Part shown: positions 8,585 through 17,631 of the stretch, piece by piece | How the letters are laid out: each line of letters opens with the position of its first letter | How positions within the stretch are numbered: the stretch's first letter is position 1 | NCBI GenBank assembly: GCA_028874905.1 | Contig: JAPPGZ010000039.1 | Span: 39,548-103,547, forward strand | Reading direction: 5' to 3' | DNA from: Gemmatimonadota bacterium | GTDB lineage: Bacteria; Gemmatimonadota; Gemmatimonadetes; Longimicrobiales; Gaopeijiaceae | DNA length: 64,000 bases | Position numbers and translations under genes: made by a program | The notes under the pieces: generated by a model | Told to the model about the DNA's origin: nothing | Databases searched by the model: none | The model's input: the letters and a program-made list of their open reading frames with translations, nothing else

Positions 8585-9583
8585 ATGCGTGCCGTGGTAA
8601 TCCCCGAATTCGGCGCACCGGACGTCCTGCGCCTCGAATCCGTGCCGGACCCCGAGCCGTCGAGCCGCGAGGTGCTGGTCAGGGTTGGCGCGTCGGGCGT
8701 GAACCGGGCGGATCTGCTTCAGCGCCGTGGGCTGTATCCGCCGCCGCCGGGGGCGTCGGAGGTGCCGGGGCTCGAGTTCGCGGGGGTGGTGGAAGCGGTG
8801 GGTGCTGCCGTGACGCGCTGGAGGCCCGGCGACCGAGTGATGGGCATCGTTGCGGGCGGGGGATACGCCGAGCGCGTCGTGGTGGACGAGCGGGTGACCG
8901 TCGGCGTGCCGGCCGGGATGGACATGGCCGTGGCGGGGGCGATTCCCGAAGTCTACATGACCGCCTGGGACGCGGTCTTTCGGCAGGCCGGGCTGAAGCG
9001 GGGGGAGACCCTGCTGGTCCACGCGGTTGGAAGCGGTGTCGGGACCGCGGCGGTGCAGCTGGCGCGGCGAGCGGGCGCAAAGACGATCGGAACGTCGCGC
9101 ACGCCGTCCAAGCTGGAACGGGCCGCCGAGCTGGGTCTCGGGCTGGGCCTGGACGGCCGAGAAGCGTGGGACGAGGCCGTGATGGCCGCGACGGCCGGCC
9201 GGGGGGCGGACGTGATCCTGGATCTCGTGGGGGCGCCCTATCTGGCGGGGAACCAGGCCGCGATTGCGGTCGGAGGGCGGCATGTGGTGGTGGGCGTGCC
9301 GGGGGGCAGCCGCTCGGAGATCGACCTCAGGTCCCTGATGGCGCGGCGCGCGCGCCTCTTCGGGACGGTGCTGCGGGCAAGGGGGGTGGGGGAGAAGGCC
9401 GACCTGGCCCGCGACTTCACCGCATCGGTGCTCCCCGGCTTTGCGGACGGCACACTTGCGCCTGCGATAGACCAGGTCCTTCCTGCGTCCCGAGTGGCGG
9501 ACGCGCATCGCCGCATGGAGGCCAACGAGAACTTTGGCAAGATCGTGATCGTGTGGGGTGCCGAAGTTTGGGACGAGGGCTAG
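8585..9583 (+). CDS. NAD(P)H:quinone oxidoreductase, zinc-independent MDR family
   Basis: 332 residues beginning MRAVVIPEFGAPDVLRLE, the usual N-terminus of quinone reductase/PIG3-type enzymes. The GroES-like part contains VNRADLLQRRGLYPPPPGAS and PGLEFAGVV; the Rossmann part has VHAVGSGVGTAAVQLARRAG. No structural or catalytic zinc cysteines are present, which fits NADPH-dependent reduction of quinones or enones. I chose 8585 because the family begins there; an ATG at 8528 would add 19 unconserved residues but does have GAAGGGAAG in front. No ribosome site precedes 8585, so leaderless translation is possible. Confidence 0.88.
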   Translation: MRAVVIPEFGAPDVLRLESVPDPEPSSREVLVRVGASGVNRADLLQRRGLYPPPPGASEVPGLEFAGVVEAVGAAVTRWRPGDRVMGIVAGGGYAERVVVDERVTVGVPAGMDMAVAGAIPEVYMTAWDAVFRQAGLKRGETLLVHAVGSGVGTAAVQLARRAGAKTIGTSRTPSKLERAAELGLGLGLDGREAWDEAVMAATAGRGADVILDLVGAPYLAGNQAAIAVGGRHVVVGVPGGSRSEIDLRSLMARRARLFGTVLRARGVGEKADLARDFTASVLPGFADGTLAPAIDQVLPASRVADAHRRMEANENFGKIVIVWGAEVWDEG

Positions 9584-9640
9584 CTTGGACCGATTCCACG
9601 CGGTCCCTGCATCCATCTCCAAACCGGGAGGCTGAACAGA

Positions 9641-11029
9641 ATGGACCTCCGAACGAGCCTGGGCTCCTTTGTTTGGATCGGCCTGGCGGCGATCCTGGCG
9701 ACGCCTGCTCCGGCCGCTCTGACAGCGCAGGTGCCCCCTCAGGTCGACCCGCGCATTTACGACATCGTGGAGGCGGCGTCCGCCGAACGCGTCGAGGCGG
9801 ACATCCGCATCCTCGCGGGCTTCGGCACCCGCAACACATTCTCCGACACGCTGTCCGCGACGCGCGGGATCGGTGCGGCCCGCCGCTGGATCAAGGCCGA
9901 GTTCGAGCGCATCTCGGAGGCGTGCGGCGGGTGCTACGATGTGGTGTATCAGCGCAACCTGGTCACCGCCGACTTCAGCCCCCGCATACCCGGCGACACC
10001 TGGATCGTGAATGTCCTGGCAATCAAGCGCGGGACCGTCAACCCGAACCACTATGTCATCATGTCGGGCGACATCGATTCGCGCGCATCGCGCGGCAACG
10101 ACGCCGAAACCGACGCCCCCGGGGCCAACGACAACGCATCAGGAATGGCGGGTGCGATCGAAGCGGCGCGGCTGCTCGCGGACTACGAGTTCGGCAACTC
10201 GGTGATCCTGGCCGGGCTGTCCGGCGAGGAGCAGGGGCTCTGGGGCGGGCGTCACATGGCGCGGGTCGCGCGTGACGAGGGCTGGGAGATCATCGGCGTC
10301 CTGAACAACGACATGATCGGCAACATCGAGGGTGTCGACGGGGTGATCGAGAACAACACCTTCCGGGTCTTTTCGGAGCCCACGCCGGTCACCGACACCG
10401 AGCAGGACAGGGCCAGGTACCGGGTCTTCGGCGGCGAGGTCGATGGACCGTCGCGTCAGCTTGCCCGGTATGTGGCCGCGACCGCCGACGCCTATATCCC
10501 GAACCTGCACCCCATCATGATCTACCGCCTCGATCGCTTCGGGCGCGGCGGCCACCACCGGCCCTTCAACGACCAGGGATTCGCGGCCGTGCGAATCATG
10601 GAAACGCACGAGAACTACACGAGGCAGCACCAGGACATCCGCACCGAGAACGGCATCGAGTACGGCGACGTGATCGAGGGCGTCGACTTCGACTACGCCG
10701 CGCGCATGACCGCGGTCAACGCGGCGGTACTGGCGCGTCTGGCGTGGGCGCCTCCTGCTCCCGGCGAGGTGAGGATCGGTGGCGCCGTCCGGCCTTCCAC
10801 CACCCTGGAATGGGATGCAGTGGACGATCCGAGACTGGCGGGATACAAGGTGTACTGGCGCGACACCACGGCGCCCCAGTGGCAGCATTCCCGCTGGGTC
10901 GGCGATGTGACCAGCCACACGCTCGAGGGACTGGTGATCGACAACTACCTGTTCGGGGTCGCGGCCGTCGGGCGGGACGGAAACGAAAGCGTTATCTCCT
11001 TCCCAACAGGCCAGATTCGGCGGCGATAG
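9641..11029 (+). CDS. Secreted M28 family metallopeptidase with C-terminal FnIII-like domain
   Basis: 462 residues. A signal peptide ends near LTAQ (residue 30). The M28 core has the metal-site motifs GDIDSR (143-148), PGANDNASG (bridging Asp164), SGEEQG (Glu196-Glu197), NNDMIG (Asp224) and a late His in METHENY. The first ligand, normally His in G-H-x-D, is Asp144; I believe this GDIDSR form recurs in Gemmatimonadota and Acidobacteria relatives, so activity is likely kept. Residues 365-455 look like a fibronectin type III domain (TTLEWDAVDDPRLAGYKVYW). Such enzymes are exported aminopeptidases or carboxypeptidases. It follows the quinone reductase by 57 bases. Confidence 0.88.
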   Translation: MDLRTSLGSFVWIGLAAILATPAPAALTAQVPPQVDPRIYDIVEAASAERVEADIRILAGFGTRNTFSDTLSATRGIGAARRWIKAEFERISEACGGCYDVVYQRNLVTADFSPRIPGDTWIVNVLAIKRGTVNPNHYVIMSGDIDSRASRGNDAETDAPGANDNASGMAGAIEAARLLADYEFGNSVILAGLSGEEQGLWGGRHMARVARDEGWEIIGVLNNDMIGNIEGVDGVIENNTFRVFSEPTPVTDTEQDRARYRVFGGEVDGPSRQLARYVAATADAYIPNLHPIMIYRLDRFGRGGHHRPFNDQGFAAVRIMETHENYTRQHQDIRTENGIEYGDVIEGVDFDYAARMTAVNAAVLARLAWAPPAPGEVRIGGAVRPSTTLEWDAVDDPRLAGYKVYWRDTTAPQWQHSRWVGDVTSHTLEGLVIDNYLFGVAAVGRDGNESVISFPTGQIRRR

Positions 11030-11077
11030 GAGGCGTACATCTCCACTCCGGCTGGTCAGCGTCGGTAAGGCGACTCG

Positions 11078-11117
11078 TTGATCGGGGTGCGGTGCATGGC
11101 TTACGTTCCTGTAACGT
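11078..11117 (+). promoter_or_regulatory. Candidate promoter with inverted repeat ahead of the binding-protein operon
   Basis: A possible -35 TTGATC (11078-11083) is 18 bases from TACGTT (11102-11107). The -10 element overlaps a short perfect inverted repeat ACGTT-CCTGT-AACGT (11103-11117), a plausible operator. It lies 68 bases before the operon's first start codon. The -10 match is modest and nothing else supports it. Confidence 0.3.
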
Positions 11118-11184
11118 GGGCGCCCTGCTGCGCCTGTAACCAGCTGCGAGACGAGCTTGTTCCCAGGAAAGAGAGGACTCTGAG

Positions 11185-12552
11185 GTGACGACTCGCATTG
11201 GCGGCGGCGGAGAGGGCGAGGCGCGACAAGAACGGCCGGGCACAATGACCCGCAGGTCACTTGTGCGCTCGGGGCTCGGGGCGCTGGTGGCGGCTCCGTG
11301 GGCTGGCAAGCTCGGGGCGGCGGGCGCCCATTCGTATCCGGGGCGGCGTGGGCATGCGGCTGCGACCGTTCAGGACGACGAGATCGTCCTTGGCGTGTCC
11401 GCCGCGTTTTCCGGACCCTCCCGCGGGCTCGGCACGGAACTCTACCGCGGCTCCATGGCGTACTTCAACCACGTCAACGAGAACGGCGGGGTCAACGGCC
11501 GGCGGATCGTGATGAAGCTCCTCGACGACGGATACCAGCCCGACCCCTGCGTCGCCAACACGATCGAGCTCATCCAGGACGAGTCCGTGTTCCTGCTCTT
11601 CAACTACGTGGGCACGCCGACGGTCACCAGGGCGCTCCCGGTACTGAAGAAGTTCCGGGACCAGCAGGTCTACCTCTTCTTCCCCTTCACCGGGGCGGAG
11701 CCGCAGCGCGAACCCCCGTATGGCGAGTTCGCGTTCAACCTTCGCGCCTCCTACCGCCAGGAGACGGCCGGTCTGGTCGACAACTTCCTGAGCATCGGGC
11801 GCCGGCGGGTCGCGGTCTTCTACCAGAACGACGCCTACGGGCGCAGCGGCTGGGCCGGGGTGCGGGAGGCGCTCGCACGGCACGGCGAGACCATGGCCGG
11901 CGAGGCGACGTACATGCGCGGCACGCAGTTCGGGGCGAGCATGCGGGGGCAGGTGGAGATCCTGCAGGCGCGGTCTCCGGATGCCGTGATCTGCATTGGC
12001 GCCTATCAGGCCTGCGCGGCCTTCGCCCGGGACGCCGAGGATCTGGGGCTCCACATACCGGTTGCCAACGTGTCGTTCGTGGGCAGCGAGAACCTGCTCG
12101 CGTTGATGCGCGAGGGACGCGCGGATGCCGACGCGCACACGCGCTTCCTGGTCAACTCGCAGGTGGTTCCGAGCTACGAGGACACCTCGCTTCCTGCCGT
12201 CCGCGAATACCACGAACTCATGGCCCGCTACGATCCGCCTCCTCCGGACAATGTGGAGCGGATCACTCCGGGCGAACCATACGAAACGTTCCCGCAGAGC
12301 TTCGTGAGCCTGGAGGGGTTCGTGAACGCGAAGCTGATCACCGAGATCATTCGGCGCATGGGTGACAACCCGCAGCGATCCGGGATCGAGGAGGCCGTCT
12401 TCGCGGTGCGCGACTATGACCTCGGGGTCGGTGAGCGGGTGCGCTACGGGCCGGACCGACGCCAGGGGCTGCAAATGATCTACTACACAGTCCCCGAGGG
12501 CGAGCGCTTCGTTCCGCTCGAGGACTGGGGGGGCAGGTTCCCCATCTCATGA
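11185..12552 (+). CDS. Tat-exported periplasmic substrate-binding protein (type 1, LivK/UrtA-like)
   Basis: 455 residues from a GTG with GAGAGG upstream; an internal ATG at 11245 gives a start closer to the twin-arginine signal TRRSLVRSGLGALVAAPWAG and is a good alternative. The mature part is a two-lobed periplasmic binding fold of the branched-chain amino acid/urea/amide class: LGVSAAFSGPSRGLGTELYRG, then YFNHVNENGGVNGRRIVMK, and NDAYGRSGW in the second lobe. No ABC permease or ATPase gene is nearby. Instead it overlaps by ATGA a membrane sensor-like gene and precedes an OFA transporter, so it may present ligand to one of these rather than feed an ABC importer. Confidence 0.85.
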   Translation: MTTRIGGGGEGEARQERPGTMTRRSLVRSGLGALVAAPWAGKLGAAGAHSYPGRRGHAAATVQDDEIVLGVSAAFSGPSRGLGTELYRGSMAYFNHVNENGGVNGRRIVMKLLDDGYQPDPCVANTIELIQDESVFLLFNYVGTPTVTRALPVLKKFRDQQVYLFFPFTGAEPQREPPYGEFAFNLRASYRQETAGLVDNFLSIGRRRVAVFYQNDAYGRSGWAGVREALARHGETMAGEATYMRGTQFGASMRGQVEILQARSPDAVICIGAYQACAAFARDAEDLGLHIPVANVSFVGSENLLALMREGRADADAHTRFLVNSQVVPSYEDTSLPAVREYHELMARYDPPPPDNVERITPGEPYETFPQSFVSLEGFVNAKLITEIIRRMGDNPQRSGIEEAVFAVRDYDLGVGERVRYGPDRRQGLQMIYYTVPEGERFVPLEDWGGRFPIS

Positions 12553-13325
12553 CAGCCATGATCCAGAAGGGTGAGGAAGTCCTCAGGGTTCGAAAACTCT
12601 TCCGCAAGACGCGTTTCGGTTTCTTCGCCCTCTTCGGGATCGTGGTGCTGTCGATCTCGATCCTGTCGATCTCGACGGTTTCCCGCGAGTTGCGGGACGA
12701 ATACGTGAGCAACAGCGAGAGCATCGCGAAGAACATCGCGGACTCCAGCGTGGACATACTGCTCAATCGGAACCTTGCCACCCTCCAGTCGCTGATCGAC
12801 CAGTTCGTCCAGATCGAGAGCATCCGCTACATCTACATCACCAGCGATACCGGGGAGTTCCTGGCCCACACCTTCATTCCGGGCATTCCCGAGGAGATTC
12901 TGGCCAGCGATCCATCGGCCACCGAGGCGGTTGAGCGCAGCCTGCCGGGCCTGGGCGATTTCGTCGAGGTGGGGAGTCCGATTCTGTCGGGGGTGGCGGG
13001 CACCGTTCACGTGGGAATGGACCTGGAACTTCTGGGCCTCAAGATCCAGCGCGCGGTGGGCCAGCAGATCTACCTCCTCTGCATCATCCTCGTCACCGGG
13101 GTCCTGGCGTCGATCTGGCTGGTGAACCTCGCGTCCAGGCCATTGACGGAACTGCTGGAGTACGTGGTCACGTTGGCCCGTGAAAAGGAAAGCGACGGGA
13201 GTACGCACGGCGACGTCCTGGTCCGGGACGACGAAATCGGTGACATGGCCCGCATGATGCAGTATGTCGCCGACGACCTCGCCTTTGCGAAGGACGAGGG
13301 GACAGGGCCTGGAGGCGGCGACTAG
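12549..13325 (+). CDS. Membrane sensor protein with periplasmic domain and HAMP, no output domain
   Basis: 258 residues. Transmembrane helix 1 is at about residues 24-44 (FGFFALFGIVVLSISILSI) and helix 2 at about 173-195. Between them is a 125-residue periplasmic domain with the Cache/PAS-like segment ESIRYIYITSDTGEFLAHTF. After helix 2 comes a HAMP region ending DEIGDMARMMQYVADDL, and then only 14 residues. No kinase, cyclase or methyl-accepting domain follows, unlike normal HAMP receptors. It overlaps the binding-protein gene by ATGA and is one base from the transporter start, so its partner is likely one of these or a kinase encoded elsewhere. Confidence 0.8.
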   Translation: MTAMIQKGEEVLRVRKLFRKTRFGFFALFGIVVLSISILSISTVSRELRDEYVSNSESIAKNIADSSVDILLNRNLATLQSLIDQFVQIESIRYIYITSDTGEFLAHTFIPGIPEEILASDPSATEAVERSLPGLGDFVEVGSPILSGVAGTVHVGMDLELLGLKIQRAVGQQIYLLCIILVTGVLASIWLVNLASRPLTELLEYVVTLAREKESDGSTHGDVLVRDDEIGDMARMMQYVADDLAFAKDEGTGPGGGD

Positions 13326-13326
13326 C

Positions 13327-14643
13327 GTGTCCGCCCCAGCCACGCGGGTGCCCAGGGGCGTCATCGCCGTCTTCTGCACGCTGTTGCAGGTCTGCCTGGG
13401 GACCGTATACGCCTGGAGCTTCTTCCAGACCATGCTCGTTCGGGATGTGGGCTGGACCTTCAGCCAGACGGCCGCGGCATTCAGCATCACCATCTTCACG
13501 CTGGGCGTGTCGGCGGCGCTGGCGGGGCAGGCACTGCCGAAGGTCGGACCCCGGTTCCTCGCCGTAACCGGCAGCTGCCTTTTTTCGGCCGGCTATCTGA
13601 TCGCGAGCCTGGCCTTGTCCCTCGACTCGATCTGGATTTTCTACCTCGGCTACGGCGTGATCGGTGGGGCGGGGATCGGGATGGGGTACGTTACGCCGGT
13701 GGCGACGGTGGCCAAGTGGTACCCCGACCGGAAGGGACTGGTCACCGGCATCGTGGTGATGGGATTCGGCGTGGGGGCGTTCCTGCTCAGCAAGGGGCTC
13801 GCTCCGTTGCTGGTCGTTCAGGCGCAGGGGGACCTGCAGGTCGTCTTCCTTTGGCTCGGAATCGTCTTCGCATGCATCCTGATTCCGAGCAGCCTGGTCT
13901 TGAGCGATCCGCCGGAGCCCGTCGCCGAGCGCCGGCCGACATCCCCCCGAGCACCGGCACCGAAGGCGGAGGCCGCGGCGCCGTACCTGCGCACCAGCCA
14001 GTTCGCGATCATGTGGACGGTGTTCTTCTTCAACATCGCCGCGGGCATTTCCGTCATCAGCTTCCAGTCCGAACTGCTGCAGGAGGTGTGGGGGCTGGCC
14101 GATCCATCGATCGATCCGGCGACCCTTGCCGAATACGGAGCCACGCTTATTGCGGTGAGCTCCCTGTGCAACGGAGTGGGTCGGATCTTCTGGGGACTGC
14201 TGTCCGACCGCCTCGGCCGCGTCGCGGTGTTCAGGATCCTGCTCTCCAGCCAGATGGTGGTGTTCGGTATCCTGATGACCAATTCCAACCCCTGGATCTT
14301 CTCGGTCCTCGTCTGCTACGTGCTGCTCTGCTTCGGAGGTGGTTTCGCGACGATGCCGTCGTTCATCGTCGACGTCTTCGGCTCCAGGAACATGTCGAAG
14401 ATCTACGGAACGGTGCTCACAGCGTGGTCCGCGGCGGGGATCATCGGACCCATGTACGTGGGATACCTGAAGGACACCTACCCCGACCGGGCCGTCATGT
14501 ACTGCTTCCTGATCGGAATCCTGATGCTTGGTGCCGGCTATGTCTTCTCGTTCCTGCTCGATGACAGCCGAGTGCGCCTCGGCCGGCCGACACTGAGGGC
14601 GACGCTGCTGCAATACGGGATTGCGGTGCCCGAAAAAGGCTGA
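13327..14643 (+). CDS. MFS transporter, OFA (oxalate/formate antiporter-like) family
   Basis: 438 residues with about 12 transmembrane helices and a long central loop rich in Pro and Ala (about residues 195-220). OFA features include an N-terminal helix with CLGTVYAWSFF, the loop KWYPDRKGLVTGIVVMGFGVGAF after helix 4, and the second-half SLCNGVGRIFWGLLSDRLGR. The family exchanges small carboxylates across the inner membrane; the substrate here is unknown. The GTG start at 13327 is one base after the HAMP gene stop and has GGAGG at 13311-13315. An earlier in-frame ATG (13264) inside the HAMP gene adds non-conserved residues and is unlikely. Confidence 0.88.
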   Translation: MSAPATRVPRGVIAVFCTLLQVCLGTVYAWSFFQTMLVRDVGWTFSQTAAAFSITIFTLGVSAALAGQALPKVGPRFLAVTGSCLFSAGYLIASLALSLDSIWIFYLGYGVIGGAGIGMGYVTPVATVAKWYPDRKGLVTGIVVMGFGVGAFLLSKGLAPLLVVQAQGDLQVVFLWLGIVFACILIPSSLVLSDPPEPVAERRPTSPRAPAPKAEAAAPYLRTSQFAIMWTVFFFNIAAGISVISFQSELLQEVWGLADPSIDPATLAEYGATLIAVSSLCNGVGRIFWGLLSDRLGRVAVFRILLSSQMVVFGILMTNSNPWIFSVLVCYVLLCFGGGFATMPSFIVDVFGSRNMSKIYGTVLTAWSAAGIIGPMYVGYLKDTYPDRAVMYCFLIGILMLGAGYVFSFLLDDSRVRLGRPTLRATLLQYGIAVPEKG

Positions 14644-14661
14644 CGGCGAAAGACCGCCTTT
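14635..14661. terminator. Possible weak bidirectional hairpin between OFA carrier and sucA
   Basis: AAAGG and CGG on the left (14635-14639, 14644-14646) can pair with CCG and CCTTT on the right (14654-14661), with a CTGA bulge and a 7-base loop. The A-rich left and T-rich right ends suit termination in both directions between these convergent genes, but the stem is short and interrupted. Confidence 0.3.
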
Positions 14662-14706
14662 GAAGCCTGGGCGTCTACTTGCGAGCCCGGACCCTGGCGA
14701 CGGTCG

Positions 14707-17565
14707 TCAGGCCAGCGCCTCTACCACGATGCGCTTCTGTTCGGCCTGGTGGTCGCCGGCGTCTCCCTCGGCCGGACTGGCCCTCTCGGGCCGGGAGACG
14801 TGCCTGATCTCGACCGAACCGGGCATCGCGTCGCTCAGACGAGGCAGCATGTAGGTCAGGGCACCCATGTTCATGGGCTCCTCCTGGACCCAGACCACTT
14901 CCTCGATGTTGGGGTAGCGGGCGTCCAGGGCGCGGATTTCGTCGTCCGGGAACGGATAGAGCGCCTCGATCCGCGCAATGGCGGTGGTGTCGGCCGCGGC
15001 GCGCGCACCGGACCCGGCCAGATCGTAGTAAACCTTGCCGCTGCACAGGATGAGGCGGCGGATCCGCTCGGCGTCCTCCCAGTCCTGGAGCGCGGGGTCG
15101 TCGATCACGCGTTCGAAGCCGCCTTCCACCAGTTCGTTGACCGGCGACGTCGCCATCGGATGGCGCAGGAGGCTCTTCGGCGACATCACGATGAGCGGCC
15201 GCTCCGGTTCGCTGAACGCCTGCACGCGGAGCAGGTGGAAGTACTGGGCGGGCGTAGTCGGGTAGACGACGCGCATGTTGTCCTCGGCGCAGAGCTGGAG
15301 GAATCGCTCCAGCCGGGCGCTCGAATGCTCGGGTCCCTGGCCCTCGTATCCGTGCGGCAGCAGGAGGGTCAGGCGTGAACGCTGTCCCCACTTGGACCAT
15401 CCCGCCGAGAGGAACTGGTCGATCATGACCTGGGCCACGTTGACGAAGTCGCCGAACTGGGCTTCCCACAGCACCAGATCGCGGTCGGCCGCGACGGCGA
15501 CGCCGTACTCGAACCCGATCACCGCCGCCTCGGTGAGCGGCGAGTTGTAGACCTCGAGCCGGGTATCGGCGACCTGGGCCAGGGGGGTGTGCTTTGCACC
15601 CGTTACCGCATCGTTGAGGACGAGATGCCGATGGCTGAACGTGCCGCGCTCGCAGTCCTGGCCCGAAAGTCGCACCGGAATCCCGTCCTGCAGGAGCGAA
15701 CCGATGGCCAGTGCCTCCGCGTGCGCCCAATCGAGCGCAAAGTCGGGACCGAATCCCTTCCCGCGCCGATCGAGCTGCCGCTTGAGCTTGGGATGGACAT
15801 GGAAGCCCTCGGGGACCGCCAGGAGCGCCTCGTTGATCGTTTCGAGCTGCTCGAACGGCACCTGCGTATAGGGATCGAAGTCCTGCATCACGGCCCCGAA
15901 GTCCGGATGCGTCCAGGGGAGCATCACCTCTTCGTCCGGGGCCTGGCGGCGAAGGTCCTGGGCCTGGCGCAACTCGTCGGACAGCGCTCGGGCTCCCTGC
16001 GCCACCTCGTCGCCGGTCGCGAGTCCTCTGTCGATCAGGGACTGCGCCCAGCGCGTGCGCGGCGTCGGGTGTTCGGAGATCGTGGTGTACAGCGTCGGCT
16101 GGGTGTAGCCCGGCTCGTCGGCTTCGTTGTGACCGTGGCGGCGGTACCCGACGAGGTCGATCAGGGCGTCGTCGTGGAACGTCTTGCGGTACGCCATGGC
16201 CAGCCGGACGGCGGCGAGACACTCCTCGGGCGCGTCCCCGTTCGCGTGAATGACCGGGATATCGTAGCCCTTGGCCAGGTCGCTGGCGTATCGGGTGGAG
16301 CGCCCGTCGCTCGGATTGGTGGTGAAGCCGACCTGGTTGTTGGCGATGATGTGGACGCTCCCGCCCACCTCGTAGCCGCGCAGGCGGGCCAGATTCAGGG
16401 TCTCGGCCACGACGCCCTCGGCGGCGAAGGCTGCGTCGCCGTGGATGAGGACCGGAACGACCCGGGACGTGTCACGGTCCGTGACGCCGTTGTCATCAGG
16501 GTACTGCTGCGTGCGTGCCATCCCGAGAATGACCGGGTTGACGTATTCGAGATGGCTGGGATTGGGCGCAAGCGTGATCCGGATCGAGCCCCCGGAGCGG
16601 AGCCGGTAATCGGCCGTGGCACCGTGATGATACTTGACGTCGCCGGTACCGGGATCGGGGACCCACAGCGCACTCCCCGGGGTGGCGCGGCCTTCGAACT
16701 CGCCCAGGATCTCATCGTACGAAACGCCGAGGATGTGGCTGAGGACGTTGAGACGGCCACGGTGGGCCATGCCGATCACGACCTCGGCCGCCCCATCGGC
16801 AGCCGCGATCTCGATCGCCTCGTCGAGCATGGGCACGATCATGTCGGTGCCCTCGATCGAGAAGCGTTTCTGCCCGAGATAGGCGCGGTGGAGGAACTGC
16901 TCCAGTCCCTCCACCCGGGTGAGCCGGTCAAGCGTGTGCAGGCGATCCTCGTCCGTGTAGCCGGCAAAGTGCGTTCCGCGTTCCACCTGCTCCCACAGCC
17001 AGGCGACCTTGCCGGGATCCTCGAGGTGCTCGAACTCGTAGCCGAGTGCACCGCTGTAGGTAGCCTTGAGGCGGTCCAGGGTGGAGGCGAGGGGCGTTTC
17101 GTCGCCGTCGTGAAAGAGCACCGAGGTGGGGATTTCGGCCAATTCCTCCATGGTGGTGCCGAAGTAGGCCGGATCGAGCTGCGGGTGGCCGGGGGGCTCG
17201 CTCCCGAGGGGGTCGATACGCGCCGCCTGGTGGCCGTGCTCGCGAAACGCCTGCAGCAGATTCGCGGCCCGCGCGACCAGGGACAGAAGGTGCGTGTCGG
17301 GCCTGGCCGGGGTCAGCGCTTCGGCAGCGGCGACGGGCGCGGCTCGATCCGCGCGTGCGGCGGGCGTCGGGGCTCGGGCCGTGGTCGCCGGAGACCCGTT
17401 GGATTCGTCTTCTGCCGCGAGGAGCCCGGCATCCAGGAGCGTCCTGTGACCGCGCTCGAAGAACTTCCGCCACTCCGGATGCACCGCTTCGGGGTTCCGG
17501 GTGAAGTCTTCGTAGAGCGCCTGAACGTAGGCCGCGTTCTGGGCGTCAAAATGGGTGCTGCTCAT
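14707..17565 (-). CDS. sucA: 2-oxoglutarate dehydrogenase E1 component
   Basis: 952 residues. It decarboxylates 2-oxoglutarate with thiamine diphosphate and passes the succinyl group to the lipoyl E2 subunit in the TCA cycle. E1o landmarks are the N-terminal peripheral-binding segment AAYVQALYEDFTRNPEAVHP, then GMAHRGRLNVL, KYHHGATADYRL, NPSHLEYVNPV, HGDAAFAAEGVVAE and IIANNQVGFTT, and in the C-terminal half DLVLWEAQFGDF and QGPEHSSARLERFLQL. The length is normal, and there is no fused E2 domain. I prefer the ATG at 17565 over an upstream GTG (17574). E2 and E3 genes are not in the window. It diverges from pgeF across 66 bases. Confidence 0.95.
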   Translation of the reverse strand: MSSTHFDAQNAAYVQALYEDFTRNPEAVHPEWRKFFERGHRTLLDAGLLAAEDESNGSPATTARAPTPAARADRAAPVAAAEALTPARPDTHLLSLVARAANLLQAFREHGHQAARIDPLGSEPPGHPQLDPAYFGTTMEELAEIPTSVLFHDGDETPLASTLDRLKATYSGALGYEFEHLEDPGKVAWLWEQVERGTHFAGYTDEDRLHTLDRLTRVEGLEQFLHRAYLGQKRFSIEGTDMIVPMLDEAIEIAAADGAAEVVIGMAHRGRLNVLSHILGVSYDEILGEFEGRATPGSALWVPDPGTGDVKYHHGATADYRLRSGGSIRITLAPNPSHLEYVNPVILGMARTQQYPDDNGVTDRDTSRVVPVLIHGDAAFAAEGVVAETLNLARLRGYEVGGSVHIIANNQVGFTTNPSDGRSTRYASDLAKGYDIPVIHANGDAPEECLAAVRLAMAYRKTFHDDALIDLVGYRRHGHNEADEPGYTQPTLYTTISEHPTPRTRWAQSLIDRGLATGDEVAQGARALSDELRQAQDLRRQAPDEEVMLPWTHPDFGAVMQDFDPYTQVPFEQLETINEALLAVPEGFHVHPKLKRQLDRRGKGFGPDFALDWAHAEALAIGSLLQDGIPVRLSGQDCERGTFSHRHLVLNDAVTGAKHTPLAQVADTRLEVYNSPLTEAAVIGFEYGVAVAADRDLVLWEAQFGDFVNVAQVMIDQFLSAGWSKWGQRSRLTLLLPHGYEGQGPEHSSARLERFLQLCAEDNMRVVYPTTPAQYFHLLRVQAFSEPERPLIVMSPKSLLRHPMATSPVNELVEGGFERVIDDPALQDWEDAERIRRLILCSGKVYYDLAGSGARAAADTTAIARIEALYPFPDDEIRALDARYPNIEEVVWVQEEPMNMGALTYMLPRLSDAMPGSVEIRHVSRPERASPAEGDAGDHQAEQKRIVVEALA

Positions 17566-17631
17566 GATTGCCACTAAGCTAGTTATTTTTGCGATGCGAG
17601 TAAGGGCGCAATCTACGGAATCCGGAAGGTG

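Noticed and set aside
17583..17592. TATTTTTGCG, shared with 47259-47268, as a common regulatory motif
   Set aside because: Two copies of a 10-mer in different contexts are too little evidence, and only the second fits a promoter spacing.
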